64,000 nucleotides of DNA from Flectobacillus longus (GCF_030056705.1 NZ_JASHIC010000013.1:62001-126000), one strand, 5' to 3'. Positions 9,189 through 18,436 are shown, counted from the stretch's first letter. A program made the numbers and translations. The notes: generated from the sequence alone by a model not told the origin.

Positions 9189-10298
9189 TTACTTCAAAAA
9201 TACTTTTGCCTCGGCAGTAGTTGACTTATACTCTGCTATTTTCAAACACTTTTTCACATATTCTTTAGCTTTATCTTGATTTCCTTTTCGACGTTCTATT
9301 TTAGCCAAACTCAAATAGGCTAGCGCATGATAGTCTTTAGTAAATCGTTCATCGTAAGGCATTTTAACACCTTTTATCAAATAAGCTTCTGCTTGGTCGT
9401 CTTTGTGTTGTCGCTCTAACTGGATTCCCTTAAAAATTGAGGCTGCACATTGAAACATAATACCTTTTTGTTTTTGAAGCTTAGCAACATAATCATCGGC
9501 CTCCTCAAACTTATTGAGGGCTGTTAAGATTTCGGCTCGTTGCATTTGGTATAACAAGTTGTCAGGAAACTTTTCTATCAACATCGTATTATAATGCAAA
9601 GCCTTAGTTGGAGTTCCTTCGTATTTCATATATACATAGCCTGCATAAAAAGTGGCTTCATTTTTGACAAAAATGGTTTTGCGAGTAGCCAAGTCTAATT
9701 GTTGTAGTCCTAGCTTTTTATTCCCATCTGCAAAAAAGAACATAAATGGTTTTATCAAGGCGTGTGTTTCTGGATATTCAACACGATAATAATTGTAGAT
9801 ACCCGAAGAGAACAAAAATTCAGGTTGTTTCTCGGTCCATTCCAAGCCTTTTTTTAAATAACTATAGGCTTTTTTGGCGACTCCAACAGCCTTCATAAAT
9901 TCCTGATTATCGGCATCATAGGCAGCTATATATCCAAGTGTTGCTAGTTCGAAAAAGTTGGCTTCTATATCATCTTCTTCCTTGTCGAGCATGGCTTCAG
10001 CCAAATTTCTACTTTGAATAAGATAGTTTAGATACACTTTTTGCTGAGCAGGATAATCCTTCAAAGGAAAATACTGTAGTTCAGTTTGTAGAGCCATTAA
10101 GGTGTACGAAACAGGATGACTGGGATACCGTGTTCTAATTTTCTGAAAAATCTCTGTAGATTCCTTAAAATCGTAAGAATACATTTTTTCTAAGCCTAGC
10201 TGAATTTGGTGACGAACATTAGTATCGTTTAAAATCTGAGCTTTTGAGATGTTGAAAGAGATGCTTAAGAGTAAAAGCAATGTGATAATTTTTTTCAT
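9189..10298 (-). CDS. Exported tetratricopeptide-repeat protein
   Basis: The 369-residue protein starts with a clear signal peptide (MKKIITLLLLLSISFN, cleavage probably after SKAQ near residue 21). The mature part is almost wholly helical, with TPR-like helix pairs, for example YSYDFKESTEIFQKIR near the N-terminus and LAYLSLAKIERRKGNQDKAKEYVKKCLKI near the C-terminus (given here as a landmark only). TPR proteins are scaffolds for protein partners, so a periplasmic or outer-membrane-associated role is likely. The partner is unknown. It is monocistronic and divergent from the M16 peptidase gene. Confidence 0.75.
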   Translation of the reverse strand: MKKIITLLLLLSISFNISKAQILNDTNVRHQIQLGLEKMYSYDFKESTEIFQKIRTRYPSHPVSYTLMALQTELQYFPLKDYPAQQKVYLNYLIQSRNLAEAMLDKEEDDIEANFFELATLGYIAAYDADNQEFMKAVGVAKKAYSYLKKGLEWTEKQPEFLFSSGIYNYYRVEYPETHALIKPFMFFFADGNKKLGLQQLDLATRKTIFVKNEATFYAGYVYMKYEGTPTKALHYNTMLIEKFPDNLLYQMQRAEILTALNKFEEADDYVAKLQKQKGIMFQCAASIFKGIQLERQHKDDQAEAYLIKGVKMPYDERFTKDYHALAYLSLAKIERRKGNQDKAKEYVKKCLKIAEYKSTTAEAKVFLK

Positions 10299-10402
10299 AA
10301 GTTTTTGATTGCGAATTGATGCAAATAATCAATCTGTACTACGATAATATACTAAGCAATATATGTGGTAAAGTCTTTTAATACAAATCAAACCGATTTA
10401 TG

Positions 10403-10410
10403 TACATTTG
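10403..10410 (+). promoter_or_regulatory. Possible -7 box (TACATTTG) for the M16 gene
   Basis: TACATTTG fits the Bacteroidota -7 consensus TAnnTTTG and sits in the 248-base divergent spacer. It would give a leader of about 130 bases. No clear -33 TTTG lies at the right distance, so support is weak. Confidence 0.3.
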
Positions 10411-10546
10411 TGTTTACTATTCAATAACTCAAGGTATCCTGCTTTGAGTCGTAAAAGATTGTTTTGTCTCTATTTTCGACCAAACCCTTGTTCATAAAAC
10501 TACCAAAAGAACCACAAGACTTGGGTTATATTCATACACGGCATAT

Positions 10547-11785
10547 ATGATAAGCTATTCACATTTTATACTGAACAACGGACTTAAAGTTTACGTTCAT
10601 GAAGATCATTCTACTCCCATTGCAGCAGTAAATATTTTGTATAATGTTGGCTCACGCGATGAAGACGAAAACAAAACTGGCTTTGCTCACTTATTTGAAC
10701 ATTTGATGTTTGGTGGCTCCAAAAACATTGCGAGTTATGATACACCCCTGCAACGTGTTGGTGGTGAAAATAACGCTTTTACCTCGCCAGATATTACCAA
10801 TTATTATATCACACTTCCTTCTGTGAACCTTGAAACAGCTTTTTGGCTCGAATCTGACCGTATGCTGTCGCTTTCGTTTGATCCCAAAGTGTTGGAAGTG
10901 CAACAAAAAGTAGTTATCGAAGAGTTCAAACAACGCTATTTGAATCAGCCTTATGGAGATGTTTGGCTCAAACTTCGTCCTTTGGCGTACACAACTCACT
11001 CATACCGCTGGGCTACGATTGGGAAAGAGATTTCGCATATCGAAAATGCGACTATGGACGATGTGCGTGAGTTTTTTTACAAGCATTATTTACCCAACAA
11101 TGCCGTAATGGTAGTGGCAGGGAATGTGACCTTGGAGCAGGTAAAGCAATTATCTAAAAAATGGTTTGAGCCTATTCCAGCAGGAAATGTAACACCAAGA
11201 AACTTACCTCAAGAGCCTCGTCAAATGGTTGCTCGTTTCTTAGAAACTAATGCCAAAGTACCCCTAGATGCTGTTTACAAAGTATTCCATACTCCAGCTA
11301 GATATGCCGATAATTTTAATGCGATAGATTTGGCAAGTGATATTTTGGGACGTAGTAAATCATCGAGATTATACAATAAACTGGTGAAAGAAAACCCACT
11401 TTTCAACTCTGTGAATGCCTACGTTACGGCATCGCTCGACCCTGGGCTACTTGTCATTCAAGGTAATCTTAATAACGGTGTAAGCATCGAAGAAGGTGAT
11501 GCGGCTATTCAAGAAGTTCTGAACGAATTTTTATCTCAACCAGTTGATGAAGATGAATTGACAAAAGTAAAAAATCAGGCTGAGTCGACGTTGGTGTTCT
11601 CAGAGGTTGAGCTTTTGAATCGTGCTATGAACTTAGCCGTAGCAGCCAATGCTGGCGATCCTGAGTCGGTTAATCAAGAAACTGAAAAAATTCAATCTGT
11701 TAACGCCGAACAATTGTCGACATCAATCAAGGATGTTTTAAGACCCGAAAATTGCTCAACATTATACTATCGCTCAGAAGCATAA
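10547..11785 (+). CDS. M16 family zinc peptidase
   Basis: The 412-residue protein has the inverted zinc motif HxxEH (HLFEH, residues 48-52) and a downstream acidic ligand in VVIEEFKQRY near residue 127, as in pitrilysin/processing-peptidase enzymes. The layout is an N-terminal catalytic M16 domain (about 10-160) and a C-terminal inactive M16_C domain (about 165-345). There is no signal peptide, so it appears cytosolic, although many Bacteroidota relatives are exported. Relatives often come as an active/inactive pair; no partner gene follows here. It degrades short peptides in characterised families; the substrate is unknown. Confidence 0.93.
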   Translation: MISYSHFILNNGLKVYVHEDHSTPIAAVNILYNVGSRDEDENKTGFAHLFEHLMFGGSKNIASYDTPLQRVGGENNAFTSPDITNYYITLPSVNLETAFWLESDRMLSLSFDPKVLEVQQKVVIEEFKQRYLNQPYGDVWLKLRPLAYTTHSYRWATIGKEISHIENATMDDVREFFYKHYLPNNAVMVVAGNVTLEQVKQLSKKWFEPIPAGNVTPRNLPQEPRQMVARFLETNAKVPLDAVYKVFHTPARYADNFNAIDLASDILGRSKSSRLYNKLVKENPLFNSVNAYVTASLDPGLLVIQGNLNNGVSIEEGDAAIQEVLNEFLSQPVDEDELTKVKNQAESTLVFSEVELLNRAMNLAVAANAGDPESVNQETEKIQSVNAEQLSTSIKDVLRPENCSTLYYRSEA

Positions 11786-11798
11786 GATATTACATTTA

Positions 11799-11839
11799 GG
11801 TAATGAGAGACGCTAATAAATCCCTCGTTACCTTTTTCT
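11799..11839 (+). terminator. Terminator after the M16 gene
   Basis: GGTAATGAG pairs with CTCGTTACC (one G-T pair), with a 16-base loop and a following TTTTTCTT run. It lies 14 bases after the M16 stop and 14 bases before the ispF start, so ispF either has read-through or is transcribed from very close by. Confidence 0.65.
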
Positions 11840-11852
11840 TAAATATTAAAAC

Positions 11853-12329
11853 ATGAAAATCAGAGTAGGACAAGGATATGATGTTCACCGCCTTGAAGAA
11901 GGTCGTGATTTTTGGTTGGGAGGTATCAAAGTGCCTCATACACACGGAGCAGTCGGGCACTCGGATGCAGACATTGCCTGCCATGTGATTTGTGATGCAC
12001 TACTAGGTGCTGCCAATATGCGTAATATCGGGTATCATTTTTCGGATAAGGACCCACAATGGAAAGGCGTTGATTCCAAAATCTTATTGGCACGAGTGAT
12101 GGAAATGATTCGTGAAGCAGGCTGGGAAGTCAACAATATAGATGTGACGATTATTTTACAAGTACCAAAGTTAAATCCTCATATTCCAGAAATGAAACGA
12201 GTGTTAGCTGAGGTAATGAAGATTGACGAGGAAGATCTTTCTATCAAAGCTACCACTTCTGAGCATATTGGGTTTGTAGGTCGTGGCGAAGGAATTGCAG
12301 CGCAATGTGTAGCGCTGATTAAGAAGTAG
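11853..12329 (+). CDS. ispF: 2-C-methyl-D-erythritol 2,4-cyclodiphosphate synthase
   Basis: This enzyme of the non-mevalonate (MEP) isoprenoid pathway turns CDP-methylerythritol 2-phosphate into the cyclodiphosphate with release of CMP. At 158 residues it has the usual length. Zinc ligands are visible as Asp10 and His12 in GQGYDVHR and His44 in HSDADIACHVICDALLGA. The C-terminal KATTSEHIGFVGRGEGIA segment carries the conserved Thr and Glu that hold the substrate. The enzyme is a cytosolic homotrimer. The remaining MEP genes are not in the window. Confidence 0.98.
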   Translation: MKIRVGQGYDVHRLEEGRDFWLGGIKVPHTHGAVGHSDADIACHVICDALLGAANMRNIGYHFSDKDPQWKGVDSKILLARVMEMIREAGWEVNNIDVTIILQVPKLNPHIPEMKRVLAEVMKIDEEDLSIKATTSEHIGFVGRGEGIAAQCVALIKK

Positions 12330-12349
12330 TTGTGAATGTTGAATTGTGA

Positions 12350-12495
12350 GTTAGGATTGAACGAAGTATCTATTTCGGATGTTGGATTTCGGAAGTGTAA
12401 GCTTCTATGTTAAAAAAAATAAAGGTGTTTTATTTTTTTTCCGAAATCTAAAATCCCCAACCTGCAATAGTTAGAATTCCTTCGTACAGTACTAG
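12350..12495 (-). repeat. MITE-like dispersed repeat, copy C
   Basis: This spacer element is a reversed, shortened copy of the element at 18154-18327. Its right end (12475-12495) reads, on the minus strand, CTAGTACTGTACGAAGGAA, nearly the same as the end of that element. Its left end (12350-12370) is a decayed version, about 15 of 21 matches. Both contain ACTATTGCAG next to the end and CCGAAATCCAACATCCG inside. No reading frame is present. It fills much of the 353-base ispF-dapF gap. Confidence 0.6.
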
Positions 12496-12552
12496 TTGAA
12501 AACGTAAAGTTTTAATTATCAAAAATTCACATTCATAACAAGATTAAAACTG

Positions 12553-12624
12553 ATAGGCATTAGGCAAAAAGCTTCTATGAATTCATGAGAAATATTTTTC
12601 TGAAAGTCCAAAGCTGAAAGCCGA
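12553..12624. repeat. Degenerate AGGCATTAGG spacer repeat
   Basis: The words ATAGGCATTAGGCAAAA and TCCAAAGCTGAAAGCCGA recur in a similar order at 55588-55718, and in part near 45791 and 1384. The stretch carries no gene and lies just before dapF. It appears to be an old dispersed repeat. Confidence 0.4.
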
Positions 12625-12682
12625 ACACTAAACGTCTGATCCCTTATCTCTTAAAAGATTGTTAACTAAAAAACTATTTCTC

Positions 12683-13450
12683 ATGAAATTCTATAAATAT
12701 CAAGGCGCTGGAAATGACTTTGTGGTGATTGATGACCGCGACAAAAGCTTTCCTGTTTCTCAAGAATTAATTGCCCAAATGTGTCATCGTCGTTTTGGTA
12801 TCGGTGCCGACGGATTGATGCTTTTGCAGAGTGACGAGCAATATGACTTCCGAATGGTCTATTTCAACTCTGATGGTACCGAAGGCTCTATGTGTGGCAA
12901 TGGCGGTCGCTGTCTGGTTAGATTTGCGCATGATTTGGGCGTTATTGGCGACCAAACCACCTTTATTGCCATCGATGGTGAGCACGAGGCATCTGTCAGT
13001 CCTGCTACCATTTCATTGAAAATGATTGATGTAAAAGGTGTTGATAAAACCGAAAAATATGACTTTATGAACACAGGTTCTCCACACTATGTCGAATATG
13101 TGGAAAACCTTGCGGAATATGATGTTTATTCACACGGAAAAGGTATTCGTTACGGTGAACCTTTTGTGAGTAAAGGCGGTACAAATGTCAATTTTGTCGA
13201 AGTTACAGGCCCAAATGCTCTTTCGGTACGTACTTACGAGCGTGGTGTCGAAGACGAAACCTATGCTTGCGGAACAGGCGTTACGGCTTGTGCTCTATCT
13301 GCAAATCTTCGTTTAGGATTTGAAAATGCCATCGACGTGAAAGTACTGGGAGGTGATTTGAGAATTGAATTTACCAAAACTGGTGAAGATAGCTTCGAAA
13401 ATGTCTACCTAATCGGTCCAGCAGTAAAAGTATTTGAAGGAGAATATTAG
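12683..13450 (+). CDS. dapF: Diaminopimelate epimerase
   Basis: DapF interconverts LL- and meso-diaminopimelate, the last but one step to lysine and the source of the peptidoglycan cross-linking residue. I start at ATG 12683 (MKFYKYQGAGNDF), giving 255 residues; the frame extends upstream only to a TTG. The two catalytic cysteines sit in the expected motifs: Cys71 in MCGNGGRC and the second in YACGTGVTAC at about residue 203. The enzyme is cytosolic and cofactor-independent. It is monocistronic and convergent with a GNAT gene. Confidence 0.97.
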   Translation: MKFYKYQGAGNDFVVIDDRDKSFPVSQELIAQMCHRRFGIGADGLMLLQSDEQYDFRMVYFNSDGTEGSMCGNGGRCLVRFAHDLGVIGDQTTFIAIDGEHEASVSPATISLKMIDVKGVDKTEKYDFMNTGSPHYVEYVENLAEYDVYSHGKGIRYGEPFVSKGGTNVNFVEVTGPNALSVRTYERGVEDETYACGTGVTACALSANLRLGFENAIDVKVLGGDLRIEFTKTGEDSFENVYLIGPAVKVFEGEY

Positions 13451-13530
13451 GAAGTACGAGTGATGAATTGTGAGTGATGAGTTTTACTTGATTGCTCAGT
13501 ACCCTCTTGATACTGTACGGAAATTTTGAA

Positions 13531-13570
13531 GCAAGTGAGTGATTATTTCCAAAAATAATCACTCACTTGC
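13531..13570. terminator. Perfect 18-bp palindrome, probable two-way terminator
   Basis: Eighteen-base arms (GCAAGTGAGTGATTATTT and its exact complement) flank a four-base loop between the convergent dapF and GNAT genes. The tail is only mildly T-rich, but the position fits termination in both directions. The core AATAATCACTC also occurs in repeats at 20654 and 62709. Confidence 0.55.
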
Positions 13571-13572
13571 AT

Positions 13573-14088
13573 TTATACCCCTCTCAAAGCAACATACAAA
13601 TATCCATCATAACATTTGCCATGTTTGATGATAGATTTAGGTTGAATAGATTCCAATTGATATCCTCCTCTTTCTAGCACTTTTTGTGATGCTTTGTTAC
13701 TATCAAATACCCCTGCAAAAATGCGTTGTATTTGTGGAAAATGCTCGAATGTATAAGCTGTCATCTGTTTGAGAGCCTCTGACATAATTCCTTTTCCCCA
13801 ATATTCTTCACCAAGCCAGTAGCCTATTTCGGCTTGACACTCATAGATATCTTGACCCAAAGTAATACCAATACATCCCACCACAGTATCATCGACACAT
13901 ATCGCCAACGAAGTATAGGGCGATTTTTGACTCTTGTTAAAATCAATCCACCATACGGCATCATCGTGCGTATAAGGGCTCGGAAAGATATTTCTCAAAT
14001 ACTTGGCAACATTGAGATTATTGGCGTGTTTGACTAATGAATTTTCATCGCCATCTCTAAATACTCTCATAGTAAAAGGCTGTAACAT
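13573..14088 (-). CDS. GNAT N-acetyltransferase, RimJ/RimL type
   Basis: This 171-residue protein is a single GNAT domain that uses acetyl-CoA to acetylate an amine. The acyl-CoA loop is seen in WLGEEYWGKGIMSEAL at about 100-115, and FEHFPQIQRIFAGVFDSNKAS and KVLERGGYQLES give the typical RimJ/RimL-like C-terminus. Relatives modify ribosomal-protein N-termini or small amines such as antibiotics; which applies here is unknown. It is cytosolic and monocistronic. Confidence 0.9.
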   Translation of the reverse strand: MLQPFTMRVFRDGDENSLVKHANNLNVAKYLRNIFPSPYTHDDAVWWIDFNKSQKSPYTSLAICVDDTVVGCIGITLGQDIYECQAEIGYWLGEEYWGKGIMSEALKQMTAYTFEHFPQIQRIFAGVFDSNKASQKVLERGGYQLESIQPKSIIKHGKCYDGYLYVALRGV

Positions 14089-14304
14089 ATCTGATTGAAG
14101 TTGTAATCTTTAATTGATTCAGTTTTTTTTCTTATTGCTAATGCACTTTATATTAGGTTTTGACCGAACATATTTAAAGAAATATTTATCAAATTCTTGT
14201 TATAAATCACATTTTGTGCCTTATTTTCCTGAAAAATATTGACTCTAAGTAACATAAAAGTATTTAGAAAAGCGTTTTGTCAAGGGAGCAAACACTACAT
14301 AGAT

Positions 14305-15336
14305 ATGAATAAAATATACCTTCTTACACTTTCATTGATACTTTTGCTGGGAAAGTTAGGACATGGACAATCATTTTTATCTTTTGGTAAAAATAAATCC
14401 AGAAGTACAGAAAATAAACTCTACGAAAAACATTCTTCTGTAGCATTTGGCTTGGGAACAAGTCATTATTATGGTGACTTAGCACCTTATTACCGTATAA
14501 TTCCTTCCTTCACACAAGATATAAGATGGAATGTGGGTGTCGAATGGGAACGCTATTTGTCTCCACATTGGGGTGTTAGAGTAGGTTTATCATGGATACG
14601 CATTGCTGGCGATGACAACAAATTTCAGGGTATAGCTGGGATGGAAAATTTATTTATGCGAAATGTTCACTTCAGAAACGATGTCAAAGAACTATCTGTA
14701 GTAGGCGTTTATCAATTAGCCAAGCAAAACCGTAACTATCGCTCACGAACCAAGCTTATGCCTTATTTATTTGCAGGTGTTGGGGTTTTTCATCATAATC
14801 CTATGGCAAAAGCTCCTCAAGGCATCAGCATTCCAGCAGGACAATGGACTAGTCTTCAACCACTTGGAACTGAAGGGCAGGGCTTGCCAGGCTACGACTC
14901 CCCTTATAAACTAATTTCGGTTAGTATCCCTGCTGGTTTCGGGGTAAACTACAAAGTAAATAAAAATTGGGATTTTGGAATAGAATTTAGTCTAAGATAC
15001 ACTCTAACAGATTATCTCGACGACGTGGGCGGGGCGTATGTTTTGCCTCAAGATGTCCAAGACCCAAATACTTTGGCATTTGGTCATCGTGAATTAGAAA
15101 AATATGCTATTACTACAGGTCGTGACCGTGAACCCGAAATTCGCCAATGGTATGCCAATGCAGGTTTAACAGCATACGCTGACCCCAACACTCCTTTGAG
15201 TTTAACAGATGCTTCTGTTCTGTATCGAGGTAATTCTCGCAATGCTACAGGAAATATAAATGATAGCTTTTTAATGACTCGAATCAAACTAGTTTATCAC
15301 CTTATGCCAGCAGTAAAATGCCCTCCATTAAGATAA
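14305..15336 (+). CDS. Outer-membrane beta-barrel protein, DUF6089-like
   Basis: I start at ATG 14305 because the 22-residue sequence from there is a signal peptide (MNKIYLLTLSLILLLGKLG, ending GHGQ); the longer frame adds a polar stretch in front of it. The mature part (about 320 residues) shows alternating aromatic/polar strands. VAFGLGTSHYYGDLAP, WERYLSPHWGVRVGLSW and a strongly conserved-looking central segment resemble DUF6089 barrel proteins found across Bacteroidota. The function is not known; it probably lies in the outer membrane. It is monocistronic with a strong terminator. Confidence 0.75.
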   Translation: MNKIYLLTLSLILLLGKLGHGQSFLSFGKNKSRSTENKLYEKHSSVAFGLGTSHYYGDLAPYYRIIPSFTQDIRWNVGVEWERYLSPHWGVRVGLSWIRIAGDDNKFQGIAGMENLFMRNVHFRNDVKELSVVGVYQLAKQNRNYRSRTKLMPYLFAGVGVFHHNPMAKAPQGISIPAGQWTSLQPLGTEGQGLPGYDSPYKLISVSIPAGFGVNYKVNKNWDFGIEFSLRYTLTDYLDDVGGAYVLPQDVQDPNTLAFGHRELEKYAITTGRDREPEIRQWYANAGLTAYADPNTPLSLTDASVLYRGNSRNATGNINDSFLMTRIKLVYHLMPAVKCPPLR

Positions 15337-15356
15337 TAAGCTCTATTTTTTAGTAC

Positions 15357-15400
15357 AAAGGCGTTTTAGAACTGAGATTCTAAAACGCCTTTGTTTTTGA
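15357..15400 (+). terminator. Strong terminator after the barrel gene
   Basis: Fifteen-base perfect arms (AAAGGCGTTTTAGAA and complement) enclose a six-base loop, followed by GTTTTTG. It lies 20 bases after the stop codon. Confidence 0.85.
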
Positions 15401-15821
15401 TAAAAATCGTTTATAAAATCTCGAAGATTATGATTTTTAGTTTGTTTTTGAAGCTAAAACGCTTAATTTAGTGTAAGCAATCGGCTCGATGAGCAGAGTA
15501 CAGTGGCCCGAAATGTGAGGTCGGTTTGTTGATTTTAATAGATTTTTCAAGATTAATAGACTATATTTTTCATAGTGCCATGACACCTCCGCTTTTTTCC
15601 TGTCAATATGCCTTAATTATTAACCCAAAAACAATCACAATTCTGACCACTATTCATAGAAGTGATGATTTAAGAGTATCTATCATATAAAAGTTTGTAC
15701 GAGTCGTTTTTCTTTTCCATAAAAAACTCATTTTCAACCTTTTGCATATAGTGTATTTCTATATGGTTAATAACTAATTTCTGTTAACGCTTTTCCACTT
15801 TAGTCCCCCAACTGTGTTAAT
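15401..15821. other. Gene-free spacer upstream of rel/spoT
   Basis: No credible coding frame is present. The stretch is AT-rich except for a short GC-richer island at about 15480-15532 (words CGGCTCGATGAGC and GTGGCCCGAAATG). The island could be a small RNA or the remains of one, but I see no strong hairpin or terminator that would define it. The right part should contain the rel promoter. Confidence 0.3.
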
Positions 15822-18077
15822 ATGTCCGTAGAAGCTGTAGCGATAGACTTAGAATTAGAAAAGAAGGAAATCCTTAAACGGTACAGAAAATTACTCGCAA
15901 GTGCCAAACCCTATCTTCGTGATAATGATGCCAAGTTAATCAAACAAGCATTTTTGATGTCGGTCGAAGCGCATAAACACATGCGTCGTAAATCTGGAGA
16001 ACCTTATATCTACCACCCCATTGCTGTAGCGCAAATTTGTGTGGATGAAATAGGGCTTGGAGCCACATCGATTATTTGTGCCTTGTTGCACGATGTAGTA
16101 GAAGATACCGAAGTAACACTCGACGAAATTTCGGAACAATTTGGTTCCAAAGTTGCCAAAATCATTGACGGCTTAACAAAAATTGCAGGTGTATTTGAGC
16201 ATGGTTCTTCTCAGCAAGCAGAGAATTTTAGAAAAATGCTTTTGACGCTTTCTGACGACATTCGAGTTATCCTTATCAAACTTGCCGACCGTTTGCATAA
16301 TATGCGTACGCTCACAAGTATGGCAAGAGACAAACAACTGAAAATTAGTTCAGAAACTTTCTATCTGTATGCGCCTCTAGCACACCGCTTGGGTTTGCAC
16401 GCTATTAAGTCTGAACTAGAAGACCTTTGCTTGAAATATACAGAACCTGAAGCTTACAAAGAAATAGCCAAAAGGCTCAAAGAGACCAAAGCATCTAGAG
16501 AGAAATTTATCCAAAACTTTATTCGACCTATCGATAAAGGGCTTCAGGATATGAGCTTCAAGCATGTGATAAAAGGACGTCCAAAATCGATTTATTCAAT
16601 TCATAATAAACTCAAAAAGAGCAATGTTCCTTTTGATGAAATATATGATTTGTTTGCCGTTCGGGTTATTTTGGATGTTCCAAAAGAACAAGAAAAAGCG
16701 GCTTGTTGGGCGGTATATTCGATGGTGACAGACCATTACAAACCTAACCCCGACCGTTTGAAAGACTGGATTTCAAACCCTAAGTCCAATGGTTATGAAT
16801 CATTACATACTACAGTAATGAGTTCTGGCAAGAAAGGCCGTTGGGTCGAAGTACAAATCCGTACGACCCGTATGGACGAGATTGCAGAAAAAGGTTTTGC
16901 CGCACACTGGAAATACAAAGGTAACGACACCCGTACCAATAAGGCTTTTGAGTCATGGTTGTCTCAAATTCGTGAAGCGCTCGATTCTTCCGATAAAGCC
17001 CAACAATCAGCCGTTGAATTGGTCGATGATATTCGTAGTAGCTTGTACAACGAAGAGGTATTTGTATATACGCCAAAAGGAAAGCTTATCGTTCTCAAAG
17101 AAGGTGCTACGGCTTTAGACTTTGCCTTTGAAATCCACACAGAAGTAGGGGCGCGTTGTATTGGTGCGAAAGTCAACAATAAGTTAGTTCCATTGAGTTA
17201 CAAACTCAAAACGGGTGATATTATTGAATGTATGACTTCGGCAAAACAAAAACCATCCGAAGATTGGTTGGGGTTTGTGGTAACTACCAAGGCCAAGTCA
17301 CGTATTAAAGACTATATCAAAGAAGCCAACAAACAGCACGTAATTGTTGGACGTGATATGGTGGAGCATCGTTTGAAAATTCTTGGCGTAAATGTACTCA
17401 CCTTAGAAGTAACCAATCAGCTAAGAGCCTATTTCAATGCCAAAGATGCCAATGACTTGTTCTATCGTTTTGGAAAAGGCTATATCCAACTCGATGAGCT
17501 AAAACGCTGGAAGTCTGACCGAGAATCTCATGAGCGTAAGCAAGCTGCTAAGAGTATTCAGGAGCCATTAACCAATACCAAAAACTTGGTAAAAGAGCTC
17601 AAGAAACTTCATGGCGACCGCAAAGATGCCGATGCTTTGTTGATTGGAGAAGATATGGATAAGATAGATTACACATTGGCAAAATGCTGTAATCCAATCG
17701 CAGGTGACGATGTATTTGGTTTTGTAACCATCAACGAGGGTATCAAAATTCACCGCACCAGCTGTCCTAATGCCCCTGAATTATTGTCAAGACATGGCGA
17801 CCGTGTACTAAAAGCAGTCTGGGCATCTAAGATAGAAATGTCTTTTGTGGCACATTTGATTATTAAGGGAACCGACCGCATGGGTTTGATGAACGATGTT
17901 ACTAGGGTAATTTCTCAAGACCTGCAAGTAAACATCCAAAACCTTTCTATTGGCGTAAAAGATGGTATTTTTGAAGGAAAAATTGCTCTGATGGTCAATA
18001 ACACAGCTCACTTAGAAAAACTTGTAAGCTCCCTAGAACAGGTAAGTGGCGTTGTAGAAATCGAGAGAGGGGAATAA
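15822..18077 (+). CDS. Bifunctional RelA/SpoT-type (p)ppGpp synthetase/hydrolase
   Basis: The 751-residue protein has the full Rel layout. The HD hydrolase domain covers about 40-195 (HD pair His90-Asp91 in LLHDVVEDTE). The synthetase domain covers about 230-370 (GRPKSIYSIHNKLKK, GYESLHTTV, VEVQIRT). TGS is at about 395-455, a helical and conserved-cysteine part (KCCNPIAGDD) at about 625-650, and ACT at about 675-751. The intact HD residues argue that it can both make and break (p)ppGpp, the alarmone of the stringent response. It is cytosolic, ribosome-linked and monocistronic. Confidence 0.95.
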   Translation: MSVEAVAIDLELEKKEILKRYRKLLASAKPYLRDNDAKLIKQAFLMSVEAHKHMRRKSGEPYIYHPIAVAQICVDEIGLGATSIICALLHDVVEDTEVTLDEISEQFGSKVAKIIDGLTKIAGVFEHGSSQQAENFRKMLLTLSDDIRVILIKLADRLHNMRTLTSMARDKQLKISSETFYLYAPLAHRLGLHAIKSELEDLCLKYTEPEAYKEIAKRLKETKASREKFIQNFIRPIDKGLQDMSFKHVIKGRPKSIYSIHNKLKKSNVPFDEIYDLFAVRVILDVPKEQEKAACWAVYSMVTDHYKPNPDRLKDWISNPKSNGYESLHTTVMSSGKKGRWVEVQIRTTRMDEIAEKGFAAHWKYKGNDTRTNKAFESWLSQIREALDSSDKAQQSAVELVDDIRSSLYNEEVFVYTPKGKLIVLKEGATALDFAFEIHTEVGARCIGAKVNNKLVPLSYKLKTGDIIECMTSAKQKPSEDWLGFVVTTKAKSRIKDYIKEANKQHVIVGRDMVEHRLKILGVNVLTLEVTNQLRAYFNAKDANDLFYRFGKGYIQLDELKRWKSDRESHERKQAAKSIQEPLTNTKNLVKELKKLHGDRKDADALLIGEDMDKIDYTLAKCCNPIAGDDVFGFVTINEGIKIHRTSCPNAPELLSRHGDRVLKAVWASKIEMSFVAHLIIKGTDRMGLMNDVTRVISQDLQVNIQNLSIGVKDGIFEGKIALMVNNTAHLEKLVSSLEQVSGVVEIERGE

Positions 18078-18082
18078 AAATT

Positions 18083-18150
18083 ATTTCGGATTTGGGATGT
18101 TTGATTTCGGATTGATTTGAAAAAAATCTTAAATCCGCAATCTAATATCC
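18083..18150. repeat. Repeat fragment related to the MITE-like family
   Basis: The stretch starting TTATTTCGGATTTGGGATG and ending near AATCTAATATCCC uses the same words as the adjoining element at 18154-18327, partly inverted. It may be a decayed second copy next to it. There is no coding potential. Confidence 0.35.
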
Positions 18151-18153
18151 CAT

Positions 18154-18327
18154 ATTAGTACTGTACGAAGGATTTCCAACTATTGCAGATTAGGGATTTC
18201 TGATTTCGGAAAGAGTAAAATACCTTAATTTTTTCAGAATATAAATAAAAAGATAGGTTACATTTCCGAAATCCAACATCCGATATCCAAAATAGATTGT
18301 TCCTACAATATTTCGTACACTACTAAT
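18154..18327. repeat. MITE-like dispersed repeat, copy A
   Basis: This 174-base element has inverted ends: ATTAGTACTGTACGAAGG at the left, and the complement of ATTAGTAGTGTACGAAAT at the right. The interior contains ACTATTGCAG, GGATTTCTGATTTCGG and TTTCCGAAATCCAACATCCG, which recur in other spacers of the window. It carries no gene, so movement would need a transposase from elsewhere. It lies between rel and fur. Confidence 0.65.
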
Positions 18328-18436
18328 CTACGATACCGACTAAAGCTTTCTTATAAATTTCCATTTTAATTTGAAAATGAGTTATTTTGTATAAAGAATA
18401 GATTTAGTCTAAAATTGAATCTTCATGAATTATTGA

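Noticed and set aside
9039-9224. 61-codon plus-strand frame
   Set aside because: It crosses the terminator of the TPR gene and has no start signal or recognisable protein features.
12767-13074. Overlapping minus- and plus-strand frames within dapF
   Set aside because: They are shadows of dapF, which has both catalytic cysteine motifs.
15480-15532. GC-richer island as a small RNA
   Set aside because: No stable hairpin, promoter or terminator defines it and it matches no RNA family I know, so it is noted only within the spacer entry.
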